Shown: one piece after another, positions 8,934 to 17,810 of the stretch | Layout: each line of letters starts with the position of its first letter | How positions within the stretch are numbered: the stretch's first letter is position 1 | DNA from: Nostoc sp. T09 | Lineage (GTDB): Bacteria; Cyanobacteriota; Cyanobacteriia; Cyanobacteriales; Nostocaceae | Length of the DNA: 64,000 nt | NCBI RefSeq assembly: GCF_002154695.1 | Contig: NZ_MTAV01000053.1 | Span: 1 to 64,000, forward strand | Direction: 5' to 3' | Translations under genes and position numbers: made by a program | The notes under the pieces: model-generated | The model's database searches: none | What the model was told of the DNA's origin: nothing | What the model saw: only the letters and a program-made list of their open reading frames with translations

Positions 8934-9208
8934 GGAGGTATCCTAAAATTTATACCTGAGGATTCTACCATTTATGCAGTATGGTGTGTAAAAAAAATAT
9001 TGTTAAAGTAAGTACAATTGCCACTCAGCAGTTTTAAAATAAACGTAAATGAATTGATTTTTTAGCTCAGTCAGATACAAGTACTACTTTGTCTTAATTC
9101 GCATTTTTCTTGAAAACACAGCTTTATTTAAAGTGTCTAAAATATCTGATCTGAGATCGAATTTATCAAAATCAAATAACGTAACTTGTGACATATACAA
9201 ATATTAAT
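8934..9208. other. AT-rich intergenic region upstream of phosphohexomutase gene
   Basis: About 275 bp with no ORF. It must contain the promoter for the phosphohexomutase gene, but no strong -35/-10 pair stands out. Confidence 0.4.
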
Positions 9209-9238
9209 AATCCTTAATAGCAAGTACTATTAAGGATT
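9209..9238 (-). terminator. 12-bp hairpin downstream of ParR-like gene
   Basis: A perfect 12-bp inverted repeat, AATCCTTAATAG/CTATTAAGGATT, with a 6-nt loop, ends 41 nt after the stop codon of the minus-strand ParM/ParR-like operon. The T run after it on the minus strand is weak (ATTATTAATATTTG), so it is only a probable terminator. Confidence 0.5.
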
Positions 9239-9278
9239 GTATATAAGAACACAAGATGCTCAACACCCTGACTGTTCC

Positions 9279-9773
9279 TTAAAAATCATCGAGAAACTGA
9301 CTAAGTCGACTAATCACAGGGTCAACCTCTTGAGGAGGGGGAGGTGCAGAATAAGTCGTGGTATTGACTACTTCTACTACTGATGTTGCTGGGGTTGGAG
9401 ACTGAATCACTACTGGTCGCTCAGCGACCATGATAGCCAAATGAGCAACCTGTTGAGTCAGTTGTAGAATCTGGTGTTCCATTGACTCCAAACGATGAGA
9501 TTCTTTGGCAAAAAACCGTTCCTCAAGGTCAGCCAGTTGATTTTGCAGTTTACCGATTTGTTGTTCAACCGCTTCTGTTGATGCTGTTTGCGGACCAGGT
9601 TTCACTGATTCCGGTACACATAAAGACTGCCATAGAGCTTCTTTGCAGAGGTCGCTGAAAGTTTTATCGACTTGTTTCTCCAAATAGCTTTCTACAAGAG
9701 CCAACAAGCTTTCATCAGCAACCCCTGGATTGAACGTGACCGATTTCACTACTTTTTTTGACCATTGGAACAT
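9279..9773 (-). CDS. ParR-like partner of ParM: RHH domain plus acidic tail
   Basis: A 164-residue protein encoded 5 bp downstream of the ParM-like gene. Residues about 9-52 fit a ribbon-helix-helix fold: strand KSVTFNPG, helix DESLLALVESYLEK, then helix FSDLCKEALWQSL. A coiled coil follows (about 70-115, EQQIGKLQNQLADLEERF and onwards), then a Pro-rich linker. The C-terminus, DPVISRLSQFLDDF, is a short amphipathic acidic peptide. In plasmid type II partition systems the adaptor ParR has an N-terminal RHH DNA-binding domain and a C-terminal tail that binds the ParM filament end. The layout here matches, but the identity is an inference. Confidence 0.65.
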   Translation of the reverse strand: MFQWSKKVVKSVTFNPGVADESLLALVESYLEKQVDKTFSDLCKEALWQSLCVPESVKPGPQTASTEAVEQQIGKLQNQLADLEERFFAKESHRLESMEHQILQLTQQVAHLAIMVAERPVVIQSPTPATSVVEVVNTTTYSAPPPPQEVDPVISRLSQFLDDF

Positions 9774-9778
9774 CAGTT

Positions 9779-10927
9779 TTAAGCCCTAGAAGAGCGAACG
9801 GCTGATAATTGTGCCTCTCCATAAATATACTGCCCCAAGGCATTAGCTTGTCGGGAAGGTGCAGCTAAATAAGCGTTAATTTTAGCCTCTTTCAGCAGAC
9901 GTTGTACATCTTCCCAAAAGAATTGACCACCTCCTCCGGTAATAATCACATCAGTAACACGCTCTGGTAACCACGCTAGTACGCGACTACAAATTTCTCG
10001 AGAAAACATCTCTGTGAGATTAGGGAGAAAATCATCTAGGTTAGTAGGCTTACTTGCACCTTTGGGACGGTAAAATCTTTCTCCCTTAGGTTTGTTGACA
10101 GCGGAAATCAATGCCAGAGATTGGCTATCAGCTCCCTCGATTTCAGCGGCTACTAATTCATAAAACTTATTCATCCCGAAATCTTCACTCTTAGAAGCGC
10201 CTCGGGCGAAGCGGAAGTTATCTACCATTAAAAGATCGATAGTTTGATGCCCAATATCAACGATAGCAACTGATATTTTTGTAAAATCGGGAACAGTTGC
10301 ACCTTTTTGAGGTTGAGCTTCTGACCAGAGCAGGCTACCGTAGCCTTCTGGCATTACCCAAACTTTACTCACATTTAGTGTTACGGATTCGCCACGGAAG
10401 TTTAAAACATGAGGACCACTTACCAGGCTGATCAACTGCGCTTTTTCCTTTTCAAATTGCTCTAAAGAAAGGAAAGGCAGACCCAGTACGACCGAGATAT
10501 CGTCTTTGAGCTTAAAATAGCCAGCGCTTGCTAACACTTTTACTAGTGCATCCTCTACCTTAGATTGACCTACTCCCAAATTAGCTCCAAAATCTGCTGC
10601 CAGTTGACCGACAGCGTAGCCACTACCTTGATACTCCAGCCATAAATCCATTAAAGGATCGGTAGCGCGTGCCTCAAAAACACCCCCACGTACCTGTTCT
10701 ATTGACATTTGCTTTACGTTTGCAGGTACAAACACCACATTGTTTGGTTCGCGGCTGACACAAGTCTTAGTAGAAGTTCTGCCTAAATCAACGCTGAGAA
10801 TAGCCTTACCGGAAAAGGTACTTGGCTTGGGAGTAGTAGTAGCATTGATTGGGGTGGACGCTGACACCCTATTCATGGGTATAGCAGCGGCATTTATCGG
10901 GGTAGCGGCGGATGGTTGGTCTGTCAT
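9779..10927 (-). CDS. ParM/StbA-like actin-fold ATPase
   Basis: A 382-residue actin/Hsp70-superfamily ATPase. The phosphate-1 motif is SVDLGRTSTKT (45-55). The phosphate-2 motif is VDIGHQTID (223-231). The adenosine motif is VIITGGGG (327-334). An N-terminal low-complexity leader (about 1-38) contains repeated TPIN elements that are not part of the actin fold. ParM-type proteins form ATP-driven filaments that push plasmid copies apart through ParR bound at parC. The downstream ParR-like gene, 5 bp away, supports an operon. No parC-like iterons are evident within about 200 bp upstream, and the surroundings look chromosomal, so the cargo is unknown. Confidence 0.8.
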   Translation of the reverse strand: MTDQPSAATPINAAAIPMNRVSASTPINATTTPKPSTFSGKAILSVDLGRTSTKTCVSREPNNVVFVPANVKQMSIEQVRGGVFEARATDPLMDLWLEYQGSGYAVGQLAADFGANLGVGQSKVEDALVKVLASAGYFKLKDDISVVLGLPFLSLEQFEKEKAQLISLVSGPHVLNFRGESVTLNVSKVWVMPEGYGSLLWSEAQPQKGATVPDFTKISVAIVDIGHQTIDLLMVDNFRFARGASKSEDFGMNKFYELVAAEIEGADSQSLALISAVNKPKGERFYRPKGASKPTNLDDFLPNLTEMFSREICSRVLAWLPERVTDVIITGGGGQFFWEDVQRLLKEAKINAYLAAPSRQANALGQYIYGEAQLSAVRSSRA

Positions 10928-11137
10928 AAAAGCTCCTAGTCCTAACTTAACTGTAAAAAGTTATCCTGCTCAATCTTACAAAAATGGGAATTACCAGAAA
11001 TTTCAGGCTGCGTCAAGTGTAGCTAGAAATACGCAAAAAATTAAGTCAGGCGATCGCGAATCTAGCATTATTTGGGATAGTGTAGGCCAATAAGAGGTAT
11101 ATTTAACACCTATTTTGACGCCAGAAGCCTGTGTATG

Positions 11138-11761
11138 TCATTTTCTAGTGCTTTTACGCTTGCGTTTGAACACCCAAACAGCAAATGCCAGAACCAGGCT
11201 CCCAAGAACGATTTTTGATACAGGAGCAAGGTACTTGTCCACAAGTTCATACTGACTACCCAACAAATATCCTGAGTATGTTAGCAAACATACCCAAGCA
11301 GCGCTACCCAAAGTTGTATAAAATAGAAATGGTATCAAAGGCATATTGCTGATGCCCGCAGGTACGGAAATCAAAGTCCGGATTCCTGGAACAAGGCGAC
11401 CAATAAGAACTGCCTTCCTACCTTTAGAACCAAACCAGCGTGTGGCTTTGGTTATATCTTTGCTAGATATAGCTATCCATTTGCCGTATTTATCAGCCAA
11501 AGCTCTTAAGCGCTCTTCGCCTAAAAACTTACCTGGATAATACCAGATGAGTGCGCCTAATACAGAACCCAAAAGTCCGGCGAAAAATACGCCAAAAATA
11601 TTGAGCTTTGCTCCTCCTGGCTGATATGGACTTGCTGTAAATCCTGCCAGTGGCATGATCAATTCTGAAGGAATCGGAGGGAAGAGATTCTCTAGGAACA
11701 TTAGTAGAGCAATTCCCCAGTAGTCAAACTTTGTAATGGTATGAGTTATCCATTCGAGCAT
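11138..11761 (-). CDS. DedA family integral membrane protein
   Basis: A 207-residue DedA/SNARE-associated (VTT) protein with about five hydrophobic segments. Family motifs are visible: LENLFPPIPSELIMPLAGF (about 23-41) with its Glu and PPxPSE, and GRLVPGIRTLISVPAG (about 121-136) with the conserved FxGR-x3-PxxR pattern. DedA proteins sit in the cytoplasmic membrane. Members are linked to lipid-carrier flipping and proton-motive-force homeostasis; the exact role here is unknown. A basic C-terminal tail (KRKRKSTRK) is consistent with a cytoplasmic end. The gene stands alone. Confidence 0.9.
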   Translation of the reverse strand: MLEWITHTITKFDYWGIALLMFLENLFPPIPSELIMPLAGFTASPYQPGGAKLNIFGVFFAGLLGSVLGALIWYYPGKFLGEERLRALADKYGKWIAISSKDITKATRWFGSKGRKAVLIGRLVPGIRTLISVPAGISNMPLIPFLFYTTLGSAAWVCLLTYSGYLLGSQYELVDKYLAPVSKIVLGSLVLAFAVWVFKRKRKSTRK

Positions 11762-11937
11762 TGAGTCAATTCCTAAAATTGCTACACCAGTCTGGTTGCC
11801 AAATTCAGCCTTAGCTTTGCCAAAAGTTAATTATCTCTGTGTTTGTTTGAGTTAAGATAACTTGGTTAGACTCAAATTGGCAATTTTACTGAGAAATGGA
11901 AGAAGACGAATTGACAAATTACAGGCAGGTACATAAA

Positions 11938-11974
11938 ACAAAAGTCAAAAGTATTTTACACTTTTGACTTTTGT
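11938..11974 (-). terminator. Rho-independent terminator of oxidoreductase gene
   Basis: A perfect 15-bp inverted repeat, ACAAAAGTCAAAAGT/ACTTTTGACTTTTGT, with a 7-nt loop, starts 23 nt after the stop codon of the minus-strand Gfo/Idh gene. On the minus strand it continues into TTTTATG, giving a U-rich tract. Confidence 0.75.
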
Positions 11975-11996
11975 CTTCTTTGTGCCCCCTGCTTGT

Positions 11997-13103
11997 CTAG
12001 ACTGTCGGGGTTAATGATTGCACTCTTGATTCTGATTGCCAGTCTAATGGGTTCCAAACCCGATCTTCTAGAGCCATCTGCTCAATTAAACTTGCCAATC
12101 TTAAAGCTTTCAGCGCTTGTTCACCACCAACTGAGGGTTGATTGCCACCGTGAACACAGTTGACAAAATGTTCTAACTCTGCGCTCAGAGGTTGAATATT
12201 AGTGGTATAGACTTTCTCAATCACACCGTCCTGCCGATAAAGTATTTGCCGATGATCGTTGAGAGAGTTGGCATTAGTTTGTCGGTGAATCAAAATCTCA
12301 TTTTTGAGAAAATCTGCCTCAGTAAATGAATTTTTACAATGAGCAACAATGCGACGGATTTTTCTATGGGTGACTTTGCTGGCAGTTAAAGTAGCTACAA
12401 TCCCATTAGCAAATCCTAAGGTGGCAGTTACGTAATCTAAATAACCAGAGTCTAGTGCCCTACTGCCGCTAGCAGTCAACTTTATTACTGGGGAGGCAGC
12501 TAATTCCAAAAGTAGGTCAATGTCGTGGATCATTAAATCCAGCACAACAGAAACATCGTTTGCTCTGTCTGAATAAGGGCTCATTCGATGAGCTTCTATC
12601 GCAAGCAATTCCTCAGTTTTCAGTACTTTGCTCAGTTCTCGAAATGCAGGATTGAAGCGCTCAATGTGACCTACTTGGAGAATACACTGAGATTCAGCTG
12701 CGGCATTGACTAAAGATTCTGCCTCAGAAATACTGGCGGCAATTGGCTTTTCAATTAAAACGTGAATTCCCGCCAACAGACAGTTGATGCCCACGGCGTA
12801 ATGCAGGCGAGTCGGAACAGCAATGCAAACTGCTTCCACATGAGGTAGCAAATCACAATAGTCTTCAAAAAATTTGACCTTGTATTTGCTAGCGGTTTCT
12901 AATCCTCGCTCGACGTTAATATCGGAAACACCGACTAGTTCAACATCTTTCATTGAACTCAAGACTCGGGTGTGATGTTGTCCCATGTTACCCACTCCAA
13001 TTACGCCTATGCGAATTGGTCGTGGTTGGTTGCGCTGTGTATATAGATTTGGTTCTGCCACTGACATGCTATCTTGCACTATTATTCTCTCCTCAACCAC
13101 CAA
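11997..13103 (-). CDS. Gfo/Idh/MocA family oxidoreductase
   Basis: A 368-residue NAD(P)-dependent oxidoreductase. The Rossmann motif GVIGVGNMGQHH spans 33-44, and the family motif EKPIA starts at Glu118. The C-terminal alpha/beta substrate domain, with a conserved DLMIHDIDLLL segment, is present. Members act on sugars, nucleotide sugars or bile pigments; the substrate cannot be read from the sequence. The first 28 residues before the Rossmann strand may be a disordered extension, and an internal Met13 could be the real start. The gene is single, with a strong terminator just downstream. Confidence 0.88.
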   Translation of the reverse strand: MVVEERIIVQDSMSVAEPNLYTQRNQPRPIRIGVIGVGNMGQHHTRVLSSMKDVELVGVSDINVERGLETASKYKVKFFEDYCDLLPHVEAVCIAVPTRLHYAVGINCLLAGIHVLIEKPIAASISEAESLVNAAAESQCILQVGHIERFNPAFRELSKVLKTEELLAIEAHRMSPYSDRANDVSVVLDLMIHDIDLLLELAASPVIKLTASGSRALDSGYLDYVTATLGFANGIVATLTASKVTHRKIRRIVAHCKNSFTEADFLKNEILIHRQTNANSLNDHRQILYRQDGVIEKVYTTNIQPLSAELEHFVNCVHGGNQPSVGGEQALKALRLASLIEQMALEDRVWNPLDWQSESRVQSLTPTV

Positions 13104-13700
13104 ATTTAGAAGACGCTACGGTCGTTGGCCTTTATACTTAACTGCCAGTTACGATCCGTCTAAAACCATCCAGATGGTAACATAGAGGTTCTATTTATGA
13201 AGAATTTCAAAGTTTGTTATGGGTTCCCGCAATCTGAGTATCTTTTGTATAGTCAGTTCGCCATTGATTAATTTTTTACACTTTATCCAAAATCTAATAT
13301 GTCTTTTTATTAACTTAAAAATCTAAGTAATACCTAAGAATAAATTACCGAGTGGCAATTAGGTAATTAATTATCTAGATCAATATCTAAATTGATACAA
13401 TTAGAAGTTAATAATTTTTTTGTTAGTAAAAATACAAAAAATTAAAAATGCCATACTGAGACTTTGTCTGAATAAAGAGTTCAAGAATTTATTAATAATG
13501 ATGCTCACTGATACACTTTAATAATTTTTACATAATTATCCGCAACACTTGCAGATTGTGCCATGCAATTTTTAGGACACACTAGTGTAGATGTTAACCT
13601 TTAGCTGTTTAGAGCGTAATCAGAACTGCGATCGCCAACAGGGGTAAAAAGGCTCTAGCAATAAGATTTAGCGATTAGAAATCCAAAATTTAAAACCGCG
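13104..13700. other. AT-rich intergenic region between divergent genes
   Basis: About 600 bp separating the divergent Gfo/Idh and queC genes. It holds long A/T runs, one HIP1-like site near 13630 and a weak hairpin AATTACC...GGTAATT near 13345. No ORF, tRNA or convincing preQ1-type riboswitch was found in front of queC. Confidence 0.45.
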
Positions 13701-14378
13701 ATGAAAGCTGTAATTCTGTTGTCTGGAGGATTAGACTCTTCCACAATCCTCTACCAAGCCAAAGCTGATGGCTATGAGTGTCACGCCCTTTCTTTTGATT
13801 ACCAACAAAGACATCGGCGAGAGTTAGAGTCTGCCCTGTTGGTGGCGCAAAAAGCTGGGGTGGTACAACACCAAGTAGTGAATTTCGATTTACGACAATG
13901 GGGGGGTTCGGCACTGACAGATGATGGAATTGATTTACCGGAGGAGCGTTCTCTGGATGAAATGTCTCAAAACATTCCTGTAACCTATGTACCTGCTCGA
14001 AATACTATCTTCTTAAGTTTTGCCCTCGCTTACTCAGAAACAATACCAGCCGAACGTGTCTACATCGGCGTTAATGCTTTGGATTATTCAGGTTATCCTG
14101 ATTGTCGCCCAGACTATATTCAGGCGATGCAGGAAGTTTTCCGGTTAGGAACCAAGCAAGGACGAGAGGGGGAACCCATTACTATTGTTGCGCCCTTAAT
14201 TAACCTGAAAAAAACCGAAATTATCCAGCTGGGTAATCAACTAGGTGTTCCTTGGGAACTTACTTGGTCTTGTTATGCTGGTGCTGATGTTGCCTGTGGT
14301 GTCTGTGATTCTTGCCGCCTAAGACTAGCAGCTTTTGCAGAATTAGGATTAAACGACCCTGTTTCTTATGCCCAGTAG
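13701..14378 (+). CDS. queC: 7-cyano-7-deazaguanine synthase
   Basis: A 225-residue ATP-dependent enzyme that turns 7-carboxy-7-deazaguanine into preQ0 in queuosine biosynthesis. The PP-loop LLSGGLDSS (6-14) binds ATP pyrophosphate. The four zinc-ligand cysteines Cys191, Cys199, Cys202 and Cys205 in the CYAG...CGVCDSC segment are all present. The length is typical. No other queuosine genes lie in the window. The convergent CNNM/CBS gene ends about 50 bp downstream. Confidence 0.95.
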   Translation: MKAVILLSGGLDSSTILYQAKADGYECHALSFDYQQRHRRELESALLVAQKAGVVQHQVVNFDLRQWGGSALTDDGIDLPEERSLDEMSQNIPVTYVPARNTIFLSFALAYSETIPAERVYIGVNALDYSGYPDCRPDYIQAMQEVFRLGTKQGREGEPITIVAPLINLKKTEIIQLGNQLGVPWELTWSCYAGADVACGVCDSCRLRLAAFAELGLNDPVSYAQ

Positions 14379-14429
14379 CGTCGGGGTGCAGGAGGACAAA
14401 CAATTCAAAATTAAGACATAGCCCCCCAC

Positions 14430-15791
14430 TCACTGCGTTTCCGTGTCCGCTTGCAGGCGTCGTAGTTGCACTTGGTGCAACCGCGGTCCGATTACTGAAA
14501 TGACAGTAAATTCCAGATTTTGAAAAAAGAAGGTTTCACCTTTGACGGGAAGTTTTTGGAGATGGTAAAGCAGAAAGCCTCCTAATGTCTGATATTCCTT
14601 CGTCAAAGGCAAATTCAAATCCAAAACTTCGTTGAGGTCTTCTACATTGATTTGCGCTTGTACTAGAAATGTCTGCTCGTCTAACATTTGGATCAGCAAG
14701 TCTTCAGCGCTATCAAGTACACCTGCGTCACCAATAATCTCGGCAATCACATCTTGGAGCGTCACTAATCCTACAATACCGCCAAATTCATTCACAACCA
14801 TCACCATCGCTGGTTTTTCCTGCTGCATCATCGGTAATAGTTCACTCAAAGGCGTATGTTCCGGGACAAAGCGCGCCGGACGCATCCAAGGTTGAATCAG
14901 CGATTCTAAAGTCAGCTTCCCTATAGCCAAAGGTTGTGCCAAATCTTTAAAGTAAACTATGCCGCGAATGTCGTCTAAAGATTCTCCAACAATGGGATAG
15001 CGGGAGTGACCAGTAGCAGCCATTTCCTTCAGGAATCTCTGAAAGGTAGCATCTTTAGGCAAGGCTACAATGCTGGTGCGGGGAATCATCACTTCTTGTG
15101 CCATCACATCCCCGAATTCAAAGATGTTATTTAGCAGTTCTCGCTCTGAAAGCTGTAAACCAGTTGATTCTCGTTCTGTAGAGATAATCAACTGCAATTC
15201 TTCCGGTGTAACAGGTGGTCTCCAGCCTTGACCTGTGTATTCGATGCCGAACAGTCTCAACAGCCAGCGATTTGATTGGTTAAGAATCCAGATGAAGGGG
15301 CTGAAAAAACGTACGATCGCTTTTACTGAAGGTCCCAAAAACCTTGCTAGCTGTTCTGAGTACAGCATTGCTACTGATTTGGGACAGAGTTCTCCTAACA
15401 CGATTTGCAAATAAGCAACCAAAAAAAAGGCGATGGGAATCGATAGAGAATGAGCGATAAAAAGACTCATCTCTCTAGGTAAAGGCCAGGATTTTAACCA
15501 TGCATTCACCAGCATGACAATCGAGCTTTCACCGATCCATCCCAGTGCCAAACTAGAGAGCGTAATGCCTAACTGGGTGGTAGATAGCAGTCGGTCAATA
15601 CTACGTTGCAACATTTCCACGGCGATCGCGGGAATGTCACCAGCTTGGACTAACTGATGGATACGCGATCTCCGCACTGTCACCATTGAGAACTCAGCTG
15701 TGACAAAAAAAGCATTGATGGCAATCAGTAGCAGCACTGATAACAATCGCAGCCCCACATCTGTCCAAATTAAGCTAGGTAAACCACTCAC
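14430..15791 (-). CDS. CNNM/CBS-domain membrane protein (HlyC/CorC type)
   Basis: The GTG at 15791 gives 453 residues and starts just before the first membrane helix. An in-frame ATG at 15905 would add 38 residues that read like translated intergenic repeat DNA, so the shorter form is preferred. The order is: an N-terminal CNNM (DUF21) domain with about four hydrophobic segments, including INAFFVTAEFSMVTVRRSRI; a CBS pair (motifs VMIPRTSIVALP and VMVVNEFGGIVGLVTLQDVI); and a C-terminal CorC_HlyC transporter-associated domain. Members of the family are linked to Mg2+/Co2+ or Na+ export with nucleotide sensing by the CBS pair. The name haemolysin is historical. Confidence 0.88.
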   Translation of the reverse strand: MSGLPSLIWTDVGLRLLSVLLLIAINAFFVTAEFSMVTVRRSRIHQLVQAGDIPAIAVEMLQRSIDRLLSTTQLGITLSSLALGWIGESSIVMLVNAWLKSWPLPREMSLFIAHSLSIPIAFFLVAYLQIVLGELCPKSVAMLYSEQLARFLGPSVKAIVRFFSPFIWILNQSNRWLLRLFGIEYTGQGWRPPVTPEELQLIISTERESTGLQLSERELLNNIFEFGDVMAQEVMIPRTSIVALPKDATFQRFLKEMAATGHSRYPIVGESLDDIRGIVYFKDLAQPLAIGKLTLESLIQPWMRPARFVPEHTPLSELLPMMQQEKPAMVMVVNEFGGIVGLVTLQDVIAEIIGDAGVLDSAEDLLIQMLDEQTFLVQAQINVEDLNEVLDLNLPLTKEYQTLGGFLLYHLQKLPVKGETFFFQNLEFTVISVIGPRLHQVQLRRLQADTETQ

Positions 15792-15929
15792 CGCTAAAGC
15801 TCGTGTACGACTTATGCACCCACTCTTGGATTTGCAATTTTGGATTCGGGAATTAGGAATGGTGGTTGCAATTTTTCCCCAGTCCCCAGTTCCCAACCAC
15901 GCCAAGCATTTGCGTAGCTGGGTTTGTTA

Positions 15930-16030
15930 ACGAGAGCAAACTGTCTGCGAGAGGCTTCGCAGTGCTGATGTCTAACGACAAGATGCACTCTGCTGCGAGT
16001 TCTGCTTCACAGGGGAAGCTGCTCAAACTA
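15930..16030. repeat. Dispersed hairpin-rich repeat
   Basis: A stretch of short inverted repeats, for example CTGCGA...TCGCAG (15940-15957) and GTGCTGATGTC...GACAAGATGCAC, then TTCTGCTTCACAGGGGAAGC. It resembles the short dispersed repeats of Nostoc-type genomes, as do the elements at 27040, 47960 and 52458. It has no coding potential. Confidence 0.5.
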
Positions 16031-16093
16031 CTGGCTTTTCCATCTCCAGTTCTAATCTAAAATCTCAAATCCCACATTTGACAATTGCCTCGC

Positions 16094-16795
16094 CTATTTT
16101 TCTACAGGAATATTCGACACTTCCAACTTCAGTTGTTGAGCAGGATAATCTGTCAGCGCCAGAGAAACCTTTTTGACATCATCAAGTAGAGCCGTGGGAA
16201 TACTCACTGTACCAGAAAAAGTTGGGCCATTTGCTGGTAATTCTGCTGGTAACCCCTCTGTGCTAGCACTGAGAGTTCGTCCTTTGTCATCGGTGACATC
16301 CAAAAAACTATAAAGGAAGCGCACAGAATCAGCGCCTTTATTCTGCATTTTCACTTTCAGTAGTAAATCTCCACCTGAATAGCGAGCAGATTGCACAGCA
16401 AAAGTCACTCCCTTATTCTCAGCGGTAACGGGAAATCCTTTTTGGGGTTTTTCCTCAGCTACTTCTGTAGGCTTTTCCTCAGGCTTCTGCTTATTACTGT
16501 TGGTATCCTCATCATCTTCCTCTAGCTTTTCGGATTTAGCGACCTTGGTCTTACCCTCAATTCGTGCCTTGACAATTTTGAGGATTTCTTCTTCTCTTAA
16601 TAGCGCTAAGTTTCCTTGTTGCGAGTTAGAGGACTTACTACTGGTAAATTTGCTTGTGGGACGACCATCTGGTGTTGTTACGCCTTTGAGTGCTGAACTC
16701 CCTAAAGTGAACCCCCAAAATGCGCTGACAGACCCTGCTCCCAACATCAGGGTTAACAAAATTAACGTAAGAAGTACAGTGGAATTTAATTTCAT
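16094..16795 (-). CDS. Exported or membrane-anchored beta-rich protein
   Basis: A 233-residue protein. An N-terminal hydrophobic segment (about 7-27, LLTLILLTLMLGAGSVSAF) is a signal peptide or anchor. A charged, Glu/Lys-rich linker spans about 60-118. The C-terminal beta-rich domain (about 120-230) resembles DUF4352-type immunoglobulin-like domains, with GDLLLKVKMQNKGAD as a core strand pair. It probably lies outside the cytoplasmic membrane. No catalytic motif is present and the function is unknown. The domain comparison is by pattern only. Confidence 0.6.
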   Translation of the reverse strand: MKLNSTVLLTLILLTLMLGAGSVSAFWGFTLGSSALKGVTTPDGRPTSKFTSSKSSNSQQGNLALLREEEILKIVKARIEGKTKVAKSEKLEEDDEDTNSNKQKPEEKPTEVAEEKPQKGFPVTAENKGVTFAVQSARYSGGDLLLKVKMQNKGADSVRFLYSFLDVTDDKGRTLSASTEGLPAELPANGPTFSGTVSIPTALLDDVKKVSLALTDYPAQQLKLEVSNIPVEK

Positions 16796-16984
16796 CGCTC
16801 TTCAGCTATTGCAGAATAAGGCTGGTTTATTTAAATGTATTAAGGCAGTTAACCTCAATGCTTATAAGAACTTAATCAATATTAGTTTGGACTATTTCAT
16901 AATCAAATTATCTAGTAAAAAAATCTGGTAAACTATCTTCGAGGGTACATGAGATAGTAAAATCAAGCTACAATTAAAATTCGA

Positions 16985-17057
16985 CCAGGGTTGGCCGAGC
17001 GGTTGAGGCAGCGAACTCATAATTCGCCCAAGGCAGGTTCAACTCCTGCACCCTGGA
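16985..17057 (+). tRNA. tRNA-Ile2 (anticodon CAU, probable lysidine target)
   Basis: A 73-nt cloverleaf without an encoded CCA end. The acceptor CCAGGGT pairs with ACCCTGG. The D-arm is GCC...GGC. The anticodon stem GCGAA/TTCGC holds the loop CTCATAA with anticodon CAU. The T-arm is GCAGG-TTCAACT-CCTGC. The CAU anticodon would read as Met, but the loop CTCATAA and the TGGC-C/T-GA...GGTT D-arm resemble chloroplast trnI-CAU, so an isoleucine tRNA modified to lysidine at C34 by TilS is the better call. It lacks the three G-C pairs of an initiator anticodon stem. Elongator Met remains possible. Confidence 0.85.
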
Positions 17058-17295
17058 TTTAACAAGAATTGAGTTGTGAGTGCTGAGTCATGAGTTACTA
17101 ACAATTCTAATCTTGGTTATAGACAATTCAGGAAAAGGGTCTAGGGACTGAGTAATAGAAACAAGAGTAGTTTATTCAATTTAGATAAAAACTGCTATGA
17201 TTTCATGCCTAAGTTTTACCAGCCTTCTCACCGAAATAGGATCAATGAGTGAGATTTTCACTCAATACTCAGCACTCTTACCGTGGAGGTGAATT

Positions 17296-17709
17296 TTAAA
17301 AGCGGAACTCAGTGCCCACTTTCATCTGCTCGGCATTGACGCGGGGAGACATCAGTATCGATGTGCCATAAGGGTTAGGTAAATCAGGGGTGCGAAGATA
17401 TGGATCGTTAGTAGCTTGCTGAGTCAGCATATCCCGATAAACACCATTGACCAACTCACCATCGCGGGCAATTTCATTTTCAGGGAAAGAATTTGAGAAC
17501 GAGCCAGCACCGAGAAAAGAGTCAAGCTGACGTTTCAAACTGCGATTTTCATAGAAATTGCGATCGTGTCGGAAATAAGCTCGCTCAATGGCATCATTCG
17601 GTGCTTCATAATTGGGTGTTGCCGTTTGGGCATTACCAACAGACGGAAAAGCAGCACTAGTAGCTAGCAGTACCCAGAAAACATTCAGGGGTTTAAGGTT
17701 TATACCCAT
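17296..17709 (-). CDS. Small secreted hypothetical protein
   Basis: A 137-residue protein with a clear signal peptide: a hydrophobic core VFWVLLATSAAF followed by PSVGNAQ, with cleavage likely after residue 27 (Ala-Gln-Ala-type site NAQTA). The mature protein is polar, rich in Asn, Arg and Tyr, and ends in TEFRF. The final aromatic residue is reminiscent of outer-membrane proteins, but the chain is too short for a barrel. The function is unknown, and no operon partner is close. Confidence 0.65.
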   Translation of the reverse strand: MGINLKPLNVFWVLLATSAAFPSVGNAQTATPNYEAPNDAIERAYFRHDRNFYENRSLKRQLDSFLGAGSFSNSFPENEIARDGELVNGVYRDMLTQQATNDPYLRTPDLPNPYGTSILMSPRVNAEQMKVGTEFRF

Positions 17710-17810
17710 ATTCAGTACTCCTCAACTTTTGGGCGAATCTTAATTTATGCTTAAATTCAGAACTCTGATGAGTTCAACCTTTGGTGTAGCACAATTTTTA
17801 ACGTCTTGTA

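Noticed and set aside
10928-11137. parC-like iterons upstream of the ParM-like gene
   Set aside because: No repeated units of 8-12 bp are visible; only single-copy AT-rich sequence and one HIP1 site.
13600-13700. preQ1 riboswitch in front of queC
   Set aside because: No preQ1-I or preQ1-II consensus stem-loop with the A-rich tail could be found.
15792-15905. N-terminal 38 residues of the CNNM protein from the ATG at 15905
   Set aside because: The sequence reads like translated intergenic DNA (PNSRIQNCKSK), with no strand or helix of the family; a GTG at 15791 fits the domain start.
16985-17057. tRNA-CAU as initiator tRNA-Met
   Set aside because: The anticodon stem lacks three consecutive G-C pairs and base 1 pairs with base 72. 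The loop resembles tRNA-Ile2(CAU).
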